64,000 bases of DNA from Vigna angularis (lineage: Eukaryota > Streptophyta > Magnoliopsida > Fabales > Fabaceae): NCBI RefSeq assembly GCF_016808095.1, contig NC_068977.1, positions 3,098,479 to 3,162,478 of the forward strand, in the 5' to 3' direction. Below the pieces are notes generated by a model. The model had not been told where the DNA came from. It did not search any database and worked only from the letters and a program-made list of their open reading frames with translations. Shown piece after piece: positions 52,452-63,718 of this stretch (the first letter of the stretch is position 1; every line of letters begins with the position of its first letter). A program made the position numbers and the translations under genes.

Positions 52452-52453
52452 AT

Positions 52454-53668
52454 TGGTATCAGAGCTTCTATATAGGGGCCTGATCCTAAATCTCCTTGAG
52501 AGTGAGAGAAACAATGGTGAGTGAGTGGAAAGAAACAACAAATTTATTTCAGAAAGAATGTGAAAACAGAATGGCAGAGAATGATAAGTGTGTGTAACCT
52601 GCGATCCCAAAATTTGCTAGTCACTACGATCATTGGGCAAAGTTAATGGAAAATTTCCTATGTTCCAAACAGTATTGGAATCTAGTAGAGCATGGGATCA
52701 CTAAAGTAGCCGATGGAGCAACACCTTCAGAGGAAGAAGTTAAATTGGTGGAGGAGCCGAAGTTAAAAGACTTAAAGATAAAGAATTATCTTTAGTAAGC
52801 TATAGACCGTGAAGTGTTGGATACAATACTTAATTATGACACGTCTTAAGACATTTGGGATTTAATGAAGCAAAAATTCCAAGGCTCTACAAGGATGAAA
52901 AGATCACAGTTGCAGCATTACGCAGAGAGTTTGAAATTTTACAGATGAAGGAAGAGACAGTCAATTCGTATTTTGCTCGTACTCTAAAGATTGCTAAAAA
53001 CGTGAAAGCGTGTGGTGAACATATGGGTGAGAGTGTTATCACTGCGAAAATATTAAGGTCCATGGTCTCTAAATTTAACTACGTTATTTGCTCAATTGAA
53101 GAATCAAACAATTTAGAGATTATGACAATTGATGAGTTAGTATTCTCCTTGTTCATGAGCAAAGAATGAACTGTCATGATGACGAAGAAAATGTACTCCA
53201 CATTACTAATGAAGATAAAGGAGGAAAAGGAAGAGGACGGGAAAACATTTCATTATAGGCGACCAAGGAAGAGGAAGACAACCCTTCAACAAAGCAAACA
53301 TTGAGTGCTTTAAATGTCACAAGCTTGGACATTTTCAATATGAATGTCCCACCTGGCAAAATGAAACTATGCTAAGGCTGAGGTACAGGATGAAATGAAA
53401 GAGGAAGATGAACTCTTACTAATGGTTTATGTTGATCACAAACAAGGGAAGGAAGAAAACTAGTTTTTTTACTCTAGGTGCAGCAATCATATGAGTGGCA
53501 ATAAGGAGTGATTTTAAAAAATGGATGAAAGCTTTAGGCACATTGTCAAGCTTGGTAATAACACTAGATTGAATGTAATGGGAAAAGGAAATGTTAGATT
53601 GAACATCAATGGATTTACAAATGTGATCTCAAATGTTTACTATGTTCCTGATCTTAAGAATAAGGCTT
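52454..53668 (+). pseudogene. Ty1/copia gag and protease fragment
   Basis: This follows the primer-binding site. Copia gag sequence reads KFASHYDHWAKLMENFL (about 52614), then WDLMKQKFQGSTRMKRSQLQ and RREFEILQMKEETVNSYF (52930 on). The zinc knuckle CFKCHKLGHFQYEC (about 53310-53352) is intact. The protease region reads YSRCSNHMSG instead of DSGCSNHMTG, so the catalytic Asp is lost, and a TAG replaces the preceding Trp. Later sequence (RLNVMGKGNVRLNINGF, VYYVPDLKN) stops abruptly at about 53668, where a MULE end begins. Several stops and frameshifts; integrase and reverse transcriptase are missing. Confidence 0.88.
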
Positions 53669-54560
53669 AAATGCTTACTTGGTCCCTATGTTCAGTGTTA
53701 ATTTTCAGTTTAGTACACGGTTTTAAAAGTGTAGACATTGGGTCCCTATGTTATAAAAATTGTTTGACTTCAGTCTTATCCGTTAAGTTGGTTGGAACGA
53801 CGGTAAATGTTAATTGATGTGGAAAATTACTTATCCAACGTGGCAAAAGCAAATTTTATAGCAAAGACAAATATGAAAATATGCTTTGATTAGAAAATCA
53901 AATACATACGTGTTTGCCCTAAGACATTCATTTGGAATGAGCTTAGCTGGAGGAGCTGAGCTGAAGGAGGTGAGGTGAGGTGGGGTACCCTAAGCTTTTC
54001 GTTCTAACACAGTATTTGTGTTCTTCGGTGTTTCCTTCTTGTGAGGTGGGTGCCCTAAGTTAAGAAAGGTGTTGTTGGTTTTCTGAAGGTGCCCTAAGTT
54101 GACGAATTGTTGTTGTTTTCTTCTTTGTTTGGGGTTCGTTTTTCGGGATTGGGGTTGTTTTGTTGGTGTGGACGAAGCATTATTGTGTTGTTCCGCGAGG
54201 CAATGTCAATGAATCAGTGTTCGTCATGCTCATGAGGGAGCTCTCGTGGTGGTTCATTGAGAGGAATGGTTGGCAGTCAAATATGCTATTGTGGAGAGCT
54301 TGTTGTATTGAGAGTCGCAAAAACTCTTAAGAACGAGGGGAAGCATTTTTGGGCTACCCTAATTACAATGTTTGTTTCCTTCGTTGTGTTTATATTTTGG
54401 GATACAATTTTTTGGTTTTTCCTGAGATGTTTTTGGTTTGATGTTTTCAACAGCGGAGTTGAAATGAAGAAGTGCGAGGATGTAATTTCTTCAAATGGCA
54501 CACTAAAGATAATGTAGATGAAAGGATACTACAATTGGATGGCAAAGGAGGAAGATTCAT
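53669..54560 (+). mobile_element. MULE remnant, left end present
   Basis: It starts ggcttaaatgcttacttggt. The inner sequence tccgttaagttggttgga followed by acgacggt-aattgatg matches the arm of the MULE at 23099 (tccgttaagttggctgga and the cggcgttaaaaaaattgatg block). No matching right arm is found in the following 3 kb, so it is truncated. It cuts off the copia fragment at its left. The right bound is arbitrary, set by the end of the GRF-like ORF. Confidence 0.5.
54207..54520 (+). pseudogene. GRF-type zinc-finger ORF, frameshifted
   Basis: The frame starting at 54257 contains GSQICYCGELVVLRVAKTLK followed by NEGKHFW, the first half of a GRF-type zinc finger (CxCG...ARTxxNxGxxFWGCP). Immediately after FW the frame departs from the expected GCPNYK to ATLITM, consistent with loss of one base in 'tttttgggctaccc', after which the protein becomes hydrophobic. 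Upstream, a MSMNQCSSCSC-like start is broken by a TGA. Such small GRF proteins are common in legume genomes; its position inside the MULE remnant suggests it was carried by the element. Confidence 0.5.
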
Positions 54561-55917
54561 AATCTGAAAAATCACTTTTAGTTTGTCAGGAAAGGGAGAA
54601 GGTGTTAATATGGATGTTATGTTAGTTTTTCTTTTTTAAAATTTTAATTTACATATTAATTAAACAAAATATTACAATAATTACTTTTCATTATAAAATT
54701 AAAGTTACATAAAAATAGGCAAAAGATTAAAAATAATAAATAAATTCATTATAATATAAAGAATAATAAACTAATAAATACTTATATACTAAAAGCATTT
54801 GAAATAAATTGTTTTAATATATGTCTTACAAGTAACATTGTTGATCAAAGTAAACTAATTAGATTATAATCACGAACTTAATTATTCCTGATTATATTAT
54901 CTAAATCTAATCAGTCCAATGAGCTAAAATTTCTATACCAATTATATGATTCATGAAGTTTGAAATAGAGGAGTAGGTGGGTGTGACAATGAGAGAAAAA
55001 CTCATGCAATTGTTTTTTCGGCTAGGTTGGTAAGCCTTTAACATGAAATTGTCACTTGAAATGACTTCACAACTTTTACATTTTTTCTATAAATAAAAAG
55101 GTTGAAATTTTTTCTCTTTCTCAAACCCTAATCTGCCATAAGTTTTATTTTTTTTTTATTTTAATTAGATACTATATTTTTATTTTAAATTGTTAATTTA
55201 AATAAGTAATTTAAAAGTTTATCTAATTTTTTATTTAAATTATAAATTTATATAAATGATTTCAAAAAATTATTCAAAGTATTTTATCTCATAACAAATC
55301 ATATCCTAAGCAATTTAAGAAAATAAATACAAAAATATTTATTTAAGAAAGAATATATTTTATAATTAATTTATTTTTATTATTCTTGGAATTCCTATGA
55401 ATCTCATCATTCCTTATTCTTCTTAACTCACATTAATAAAAAAACCCTAACCTTATCATTATGTTTTTTTGACTAATTTTTTATTAAAATTAACTAAATA
55501 ATTTTTAATTAATATCAACTGAAATTATTTTAAATGAATTTACTAACTAAATTGATCAATACATAAATCGTAATTATTTATCAAATGATGTAGTTTGACT
55601 GTGAAAGTTAGAAAAAAAATCTCGGAAATAAAAAAATGAATTTAGACGTAAGAATAGCATATACCCAATGAATCTACTAAGACCTATGCAGAAACTCACC
55701 GAAATCTATTAAGACCACAAAATCCTTTAAAATAATCAACTGATCTGTGGGCGCCGTTCATTCAACTCTTCCATTCATGTATAAATTTATAAATCATACT
55801 GAAAAAATTAAATAGCATATGAGAAATAAACTTATAAATCTATTAATTTAAGATTTTATATTGAATTTAGTGTTAAATTTTGTTCTATTAATTTTCCAAA
55901 GAACTAGAATTTTTTAA
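54561..55917. other. Intergenic AT-rich DNA
   Basis: No supported gene or clear repeat. Very AT-rich with only short open frames. Confidence 0.55.
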
Positions 55918-56315
55918 ATTTAGATATTTCACCATCAATCATTAGTACTGTACTGCCACTATGTTCTTGTTATTTGGAAAAGTTTAAAATATTGTTCAAG
56001 ATTTCACATAAATAAAGTATCTTAGATCGATGCATAGGGATTTAAGATAATGCACTTTTATTATTAGATAGAAAAGTGAATTACATGTATACAGCAAAAT
56101 ATATTTAGTAAATGAATAATTTGTGTTCATTACTGATGAGATTATCAGTAACAACCTAAAGGGATAAGGATGATGTGAAGAAGAGGCCAGGAAACTGGAT
56201 CAATCCCAACATTATAGCAGCAGTAAAACACATTCTTGATCATTTAGAACAAATAATGACAAAAATATTAATAATGAAACAAAATTTGTAGCTCGTTTCT
56301 TGGTGGAGTCTGAAT
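55918..56315. repeat. Truncated duplicate of the DUF761-like gene's 3' flank
   Basis: Blocks match 42442-43595 in the same order and orientation. Block 55920-55945 matches 42443-42468, 55946-55965 matches about 43060, 56020-56070 matches 43155-43195, and about 215 bp (56088-56303) match 43329-43545 with roughly ten differences. The last piece (tggtggagtctgaa) corresponds to 43580-43595, inside the gene's final codons. The duplicate has lost several internal pieces and nearly all coding sequence. Confidence 0.9.
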
Positions 56316-57004
56316 AAAAAATACGTGATGAATAAAAGAGAGAAAAGAATATTAAAACCTGAGGCATCATGAACAGGGAAAGAAAATGAAAGAAAAGGAG
56401 AAAGAAACTATAGAACTTCGTAATAAATAAATATTTTGAAATATACATAAATAGCTTCATTTATTGTCTAGTTTAAGTTCATCAGATTTCAAAATAATCA
56501 TACAACTTTATCTAAATAATCACTGAGGTTTCCAATTCTAAAACTTTTCAAACTTCAGCAACTCCCAAATTCAATATGCAGAGTAGTGATGTTCTTGAGA
56601 AGCAAAAATGAGACAATTACAAATCAGTATAAGTTCTAATCTGCCGGCAATAAAACTTTTCTTCATATAATTTTCATAGTTTATGGAGAGATATAAAAAT
56701 AATACCAACAACAACAACAATAATAATAATAATAATAATAATAAAAAACATCCTACAAACATATCCATTAGCTATCAAGGGTTGCCATCAACATGTCATG
56801 GCTCAAGTGCTAAGCTAGCTTGAATTAAGCACTTAACAGAGGCAACCAGCACTGTAGAAACAGCATTTTTCTCTATATGGATAGAAATGCAGAAATAATT
56901 TAAAAACCAAAAAACTAGAGTGCCTAAATGTTTACAAAAACATCTTTGATGTGCTCAGAGAGACTAAGATAACAACCTCAAAGGTCTGCTATAGTTGAAA
57001 GCCT
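56316..57004. other. Intergenic spacer and 3' flank of the coiled-coil gene
   Basis: AT-rich. The segment next to 57005 probably belongs to the coiled-coil gene's 3' untranslated region. An (AAT)n tract is listed separately. No separate gene is seen. Confidence 0.5.
56706..56744. repeat. (CAA)n(TAA)n microsatellite
   Basis: A short CAA run passes into about 28 bp of TAA repeats. Confidence 0.9.
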
Positions 57005-57058
57005 TTAAGCACCCATATCGATATCAATACCATTTTGCAGTTTGCAGACAATGATAAG
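57005..57058 (-). other. Probable former terminal exon of the coiled-coil gene
   Basis: On the minus strand an acceptor ttcgttatgcag precedes LIIVCKLQNGIDIDMGA and a TAA. It can be joined in frame to MMEETFTNNQHLDQVAYQ, which ends at a GT donor near 57240. That stretch lies just beyond the stop that ends the main ORF at 57286, but in another frame. Together they look like the older C-terminus of the protein. It may still be used if a splice variant restores the frame; otherwise it is part of the 3' untranslated region. Confidence 0.4.
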
Positions 57059-57285
57059 CTGCATAACGAAAACAAGTATATCAGCCTGGTGCTTAAATCC
57101 AAAACAAACTAACAGATAACCCTTCATTTTGCTTTAACCAAAATTTTCTTAGAACTTAATTCACATTCAAATAATCCATGCTTTTCTCCTAATTCAATTT
57201 GGAGTTGTTATTGTGTGAATTAGAATTGAACAAACCTGATAAGCAACCTGATCCAGGTGCTGGTTATTTGTAAAAGTTTCCTCCA

Positions 57286-60200
57286 TCATGCTAGATTCTG
57301 GGGTTCCCATGCACCATTTTGTTTGTCCTCCACCCTCCTCTTCACTGTGCTCTTCTTAGAATCAAAGTTTTGGTGTGTGTTTCCCAAAACTTCTTTTTTT
57401 CGCTTCCTTTGGAATGTATACTTCAGAAGCTTACTTTCATCTACTTGACTGCAAGATCTATCTTTTTCTATAAAAGCTTCTTCATCTTTCATATCACTAT
57501 TTGTAGATGAAACATGAACAACAACCTCAACTTTCATGTCAGAGCTTGGTCCTGTTAGATTCTGTTCAGCACTGTCTCCTGTATTCGATAACTTGTTATC
57601 CTTCTCAATTGCTTTCTCCACTAGCTCAGTGGCCCCATGCACAGGTTCTGCATCAGTCAAAAGTACCACTGAATTCATATTTGCATCCTTTTCATCTTCA
57701 CAACATTTGGCATTATCACAGACAGATGAGCACTGCTCGAGAACAAATGATGGTTTACAACTTCTAAAAGCAGAAGATTTTATTCCTAGATGTCTATGCC
57801 TTCTTCTCTTTCTTTTCCATCTGATAATGGCACTAAGGTTGATAGAAGGTAGAGAGCACACATCTTTGCTCAATTTGCTGCTGTCATTAAAACGAAATTT
57901 ACAAGATAGAAATTGAGACCTGTAGCCGGAAAATATCTTCCATTTTGGTATTTTAAGGAGCTTGACATGCTTACTAAATTTCATTTCCTCATTCAGTGCT
58001 CTAAATTTTGCAACTTTCCCATCAACATCTTTAGCAATGACCCCAAGTTTTTTACCATAACGTTGATTGTGTACGTCTTGCATGAGCAGCTTTTCATCCA
58101 GCAAATTTCCTTCAAGTGCACGGATTCTCTGAGTAAATCCATTTCGGCAAAGTTCAGGTTCCTTGCTTCTTGTGATGACCGAAGCAAAGTCAGAGTCATG
58201 GCCAGAACAATCCTCCAAATTAGAGATGTGCAATTGCTTCTTATCTAAGATGTTCATAGTCAGTGATTTGTTTACCACATCACAGCTTGTTATACATTCA
58301 AGTTCTTTATGAGGATACGATATTGAAATCTCGGGTTTTACACTAACACAAGTTGCAACCTGCTTTATGTTCTGCCCATTCAAAGGCTGCACCTGGTTAT
58401 TCCTTATCTTTTCTAGCACAAAGTATACATGCTTCAGTTCAGCCCTAAGATCTGTTACGACATCCTCAGCTTCATTCAACTGGGCTTCAAGCTCTTCAAT
58501 TTTTCTTTGTTGCTGCAATGATGCTTTCTCTGCTTCAGCTGTCTGCTAACAAAGAAAGAATTAGTTTAAGGAAATGCATGGTCTAAGAATACCAGAAAAG
58601 GAAAAACACATCAAAGTGGGAATGCAATTACATCAGACAGTATATAAAAATCCAAGGATTCTTCAATTATGAGAAACCTAACTACAGAAACAACAATAAA
58701 CTGAGTCATGTAATAAACCAAATTTCATTCTAAGATCTAAGATTTAAGATTTGATTGTTGTTCTCCTACAAATCCTGACATGGGTATAACAGCTTCTTGT
58801 CATCATTGACCACCCAATATTGTGGAGAAATGTATACCACCACTCCTCCAATCACTTGAATTTTTAGGACTTAGTTAACAGAGAAATGGCAATATATATG
58901 TAGTGTCTATATATATAGTGCAACTACGTGTAAGCATAAAAATTACGTTAATTCCACATATAACATGGAATTCAAGTGACAAATTGGTAAAGATATGTAA
59001 CCTGAAGCAGGACATATCTCACTGGACAAGCAGGGACGTAAAGATTTTTATGACTTTCGAAGGAGAAACAAGAAAATCCATCCAAGATTATTAGATTATA
59101 AGTTTGTTCAAACTTCATTAAAGTCAATGTTATAAACCCCGGATTTGATTCCAAAAATGCTATAGCAAGATAGAATATATGGAAAAGCTGCTATTAGATT
59201 TTTTTTTTAGTCTATACAATGTCTACTAAACATATAGATTCTCAGAAAGGATGAAAATTACTAAAAATTAATAACATTCATAATTAACAATAAAAAGTCA
59301 TAAGTGTCTTAAACATAACATATAAGTAATTACCAACAAAAGGATGTGCCAATTATCATCTTCTAAATTCAATTCTTCTTTATCATTTTCACTATTATTA
59401 CATCTATAGATTTAAATTTTTCAATTTGAAAACTAGGCCTTCAAAAAAGATCCAGTGTCTTTGTTCAATGGGGATTTATGGAATCTAACACATAATGCCT
59501 CTATAGGGCCTGCTACTGCCTCTATTTGGTCCACGAAGGCCACTACAGAAACCCCTTCAACGAGTAGGGTCCTGCGCGCACCGCCACACACTATAGTACT
59601 ATATAGCGCGCTGTTAAAAACCCTGATGAAATTTGTAATCCAAATTGAAAGTTCATGACAGATAACCGGTGGTGTAGACTGGAACTTGTAAATTGTTAAA
59701 ATACCAATGGAAGAAAACTGAAATTTAGTTTTGATAGATATTTTACAGTTCTTACATTATGTAATTTCAAGTGAAAAACTTTTGACTTGCCAAAACAAAA
59801 GATGATTAGAAAATAATAAATGCTTTGTTTTTGCTGGATTTGGAATTGAAAACAAGGCAAATTAATAAACTAAAAAATGCAAATCATGTGCGTAAGTTGA
59901 CTACAAGATAGAATGTTAAAATAAAAAAAAAGTGAATTATACCACTGTTAGCATTAGCAAAGGAAATGCATAAGGTGGGAAGCAAAATCCCATAGGAAAG
60001 AGGAAGAACACTATGCAGAGAATAAGAGGTTAATACTCAATTGAGTCAGCTATACACACACAATGAAGAATACATGTCCAAACAATCATCCCAAAACATC
60101 AAAGCATCCTACTGAAAACAAGATCAATGCTTACTTCAGAGGATAACAAAAAACAACTTGTTTAGGCCTTTTTCAATTACAAGCCAAAATGAAATACACA

Positions 60201-62044
60201 ATAACAATATGGCCAAGAGTTCAATTTAGCAAATTACTTCATCCAGAAAATGATACATGTGAATTTGATAGAAATGGGATGAGATTTGGATCTAGAAACA
60301 GTAACTAGAGACACAAGAATGTCTTTATTGATCTTAAAGAACTTCTCACACAGAAACAGCTTTCCCTCCCACACAGAACTTTACAATTGTCCTGACAAAC
60401 TTCCCTCTATTCAATATTCCTGCCAACTATTAACAAACTTCCCTTATAAATAGTTTCTGCTCAACTAACCGACAACTGACCCAACTAACTTCTTTCTCTG
60501 ACACACATATTAGATAGAAGATTTTGTTTTGTTCTATCAGAATTCCACTTGAGCAACAAAATGAAAAACCTCGTACTACAAGCACATCACATGTGATCAT
60601 AAGGATCTTCCACTTCAGATTCCAAAATGAAGCTTAAAGTAGGCAGAAACTGAAAAATTGAAGGTGAGGGTGTGGAGCTAAAAGAACAACATCACTCAAT
60701 CGCCGAGGGGCTTGTTTGGTGTGCCATACAAATCACTTTTGTCAAAAACAAATTCTAAGACTAGTTGATGTGTTTGGCTACTATGGCTTCCAAAACAATT
60801 GACTCTGCATAATAGATTGATTCAGTGAGAAGTGAATTGTTCTTGATTCTACTACATCGAGCTTAAAAATGGAACGTGACCCATAAAGTTTTCAAAACAT
60901 ACTAATAAATGCATTTAAAAGTGACTCTACTTCATCATTCACACAAATCCATTCTTATAAACTGGGTTAAATGCTCACTGCCAGTCAAATACAAATCTAA
61001 CATTTCAATATCAATTAAATTAAAATCTAACCCAAGCAGATTCTCAAATCATTATAATCATCAAATAACCATAACAACCACAAAATTTGGCACTGAAAAT
61101 AAAACCTTGGCATCCATCATTTTCTTCAGACGCATTAACATATGAAGAGCATTTTCTTTGGTCGCAGTGAGCTCCTGCTGAAGCATAAGTGCTCTCTTTT
61201 CCGACACCATTACCCGACCTGCAGACTCCTTCATAGTATTCAGAATTACATCTGCATATGCCCTCTTCAAAGCCACCATTTCCTGCACAACCAAATATAC
61301 TGTCACCGGAAGAACCACAATTATCAAAACTCAATCACATAAACATAAACACACAAAACACCAAACTTTCCCTGTTCTTCTCTAATCAGAATTTGAATTT
61401 TAAATCTGTTATACTGAAATTCATCCAAACTTTTAGCATCCTAATTTTCAAAGCAAAATATTGATTCCGGTTGAAGTTTAAAGCTAAAAACAGTTAAACT
61501 GACATCTAACACAACTTTGATTACGCAAATTGTCACAGTAAAATATCAATCTCAACCATGATCAGATAACAGCACTAAAAACATTAAAGCTGAACTTGAA
61601 ACAAACTTTTATTTCAGAAATTGTCACTCGGTAAAATTCTAATTCTAAAAGGAGAACAATGCAAAAGAAAAAAGAAAAAAAGAAACAGTTAAGGAACTAT
61701 ATATACCGTTCTGTACATAAATCAAAACAAAACAAAAGAACCAAAAATCAAAACTAACAACATATCATTACAAAAATCAAATTTTGAGGAAATGGGTACG
61801 TTTGAATAGTCATAAAACCATCAGAGTCGTCAGATATGGCGCTAAAGGCGACGGAGGTAGCAATCAGTGATGGTGACGTTAGGTAGTTAGGTTTGTTTTT
61901 AAAAAATTCAAAATTTCAAATTTTGAAGATAACCAAACTCACATGAGATTGATGCTGTTGCATTGGAGTGGAGAAAGAGGAATGGGAAGTGTGGAAAGGT
62001 TCCGGTTGAGAGGAGAGAGAAAACTTTCTCTCTCTTCCCTCCAT
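57286..62044 (-). CDS. Basic coiled-coil protein of unknown function (3 exons)
   Basis: Exons: 62044-61943 (34 codons, MEGRERKFSLSSQPEP...), 61282-61106 (59 codons) and 58542-57286 (418 codons plus stop). Each border has GT/AG sites (cat|gtgagt, gtgcag|gaa, aag|gtttta, tagcag|aca) and all joins are phase 0, giving 511 residues. Residues 35-93 (EMVALKRAYADVILNTMKES onward) and 94-140 (KIEELEAQLNEAEDVVTDLR) form long charged helices predicted as coiled coil. The middle has a strongly basic stretch (WKRKRRRHRH) and the C-terminal part a KRKRKKE run, so nuclear localisation is plausible. I recognise a plant-specific family but know no function. The intron between exons 2 and 3 (58543-61105) contains a solo copia LTR. 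The C-terminal reading frame looks broken relative to the following sequence (see 57005-57058). Confidence 0.8.
59455..59660. other. GC-richer insert within the coiled-coil gene intron
   Basis: A stretch with gcgcgcaccgccacacacta and tatatagcgcgctg stands out from the AT-rich intron. Short inverted ends (tttcaatttgaa near 59418 and its inverse near 59640) suggest a small transposon, but no target duplication is visible. The 67-residue frame across it has no domain. Confidence 0.3.
60266..60539 (-). mobile_element. Solo copia LTR inside an intron
   Basis: 274 bp. On the minus strand it starts TGATAGAACAAAAC and ends CCATTTCTATCA, with 8-bp inverted ends (TGATAGAA/TTCTATCA). It is flanked by a perfect 5-bp duplication GAATT (60261-60265 and 60540-60544). 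It contains a TATA-like TATTTATAAG and, further on, AATAAAG, both on the minus strand, which set the orientation. There is no internal sequence, so it arose by LTR-LTR recombination. Confidence 0.92.
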
Positions 62045-63718
62045 TGTTGCTGCTTGAACAGTAGTGTGCAAATGAGTTTCTGTTACTTAGGGACAGTTAT
62101 TGACAATTTTCTTTTGCTTTTATTTGAACTTTTAATCTATCTTTATTTATTAAAAATAACTTAACTGAATTGAGAACAATATTTCAGTTTAATTATTGTA
62201 CTTTAATCAGGAAAACATTAAATTTTAATTAATGTGTTTATTTACATTTTGCTTTTGTTAAATTATTTTTTTTTTTAAATTTTGAATGTTTCAGAATAAA
62301 GTTAATTATTTAAATTTGTTTCTTTAAGTGTTAGAGCATGTTATTAAGGAAAGAAATTAGTTTACAAAATAATTTTTAGAAAAAATAAAAATAACTAAGT
62401 TGTTTTCGTGAATCTCAAAATGTTTAGTTTATGACTATTTCTTAATTTTTTTATTTTCATTTTCACATTTTTTAAATCAGATTATTTATATTAAGATCAC
62501 TTTTCGTGAAGTCCTCAAGTAAAAAATCTTATTATAATAGAATATAACAATAATTAATTATATGCACAATTAAATAGTTTTGTAGTTTTATATTTGGAAG
62601 GTATCATATTTTATATAAGTTTCATAGTTTAAATGATTTTGTATAATCACTTGTAAATTACTCTTTCGAAATTTATGACAGGTCCTTGTGGGAGGACTTT
62701 TATTATATTAACAAGTGAAAATAAGCTAACGTGTTTATATACAATTTTTATAATTTTATTATTAAAAAAATTATTTATTTTATATGTGATTTTTTAATTA
62801 AAAAATAGTTAAATTTATAAAAGAAAAATTAATGTGTTTCGTTTCTTTTATTTTTGTTTTATTGAATTTAAATTTAGATTATGTAAAGTGTCATAAAAGC
62901 ATATAATTAATTAAAATATAAAATTAAAACAAAACGTGGACAAAATTAAGGATTTGACTAAAATTATGAATTGTTTAGAATAGCATATCAGCATATTTAT
63001 TTTAAACTAGAGAGAATAAAATAAATGTTTTACAAATGGTATTTGTTGGATATTATCTAAATCTTATATCTTAAAAATATTTTTTAATTTAGTATGGAAT
63101 ATATAATAAATCTTATATATATTATAAAGTCATTGATATGGACAAAACTCATATTATCATATATAATTAAATATTTCAACTAAAAGTTTTGAATGAAATG
63201 AATTACAAGATGTAGACATAATCAAAGTTAGAATAATTTTAAATAATAGATGAATCTTACAAAATACTAAAAAGTACTTATGTTTTTTAAACGATTTTAC
63301 ATTTCTTTAAGCATCATTAACTTTAATGGATAAAAAATTGATGTAATATTTCTCTTATCTAAGCTCTTTCTTCACTTGAGTGATTATCATTGTTTTATTC
63401 GTTAAAATTTATATTAACTTTATGAAAAAAGAATTTTTATTATAAATCTAATAAGTACTAGAATCAATATGCATATTTTCACCTCAATACTTATCTAATA
63501 AATGTCATAAGAGAAAAGCTTTCACCTAAGTACTTATCTAATAAATGTCTCGTAAGAAAAAAAATTATCTTATAATCTCTCTTAAATATTAAGTTATAAC
63601 TTTATCAACATGGTTTATTAGTTGAGTAATTTATTATGGTACTTAACTAATATTGAGTGATGTATATAATGAATATCCATTATTTATCTAGATTTAAAAC
63701 TTTTATATTTAATTATAT
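62045..63718. other. Promoter side of the coiled-coil gene and AT-rich DNA
   Basis: The first few hundred bases should contain the promoter and leader of the minus-strand gene. No clear TATA box was chosen and no other gene is supported up to the CACTA terminus. Confidence 0.45.

Noticed and set aside
57507..58248. Plus-strand ORFs of 60-126 residues across 57.3-58.5 kb
   Set aside because: Shadows of the large third exon of the minus-strand coiled-coil gene.
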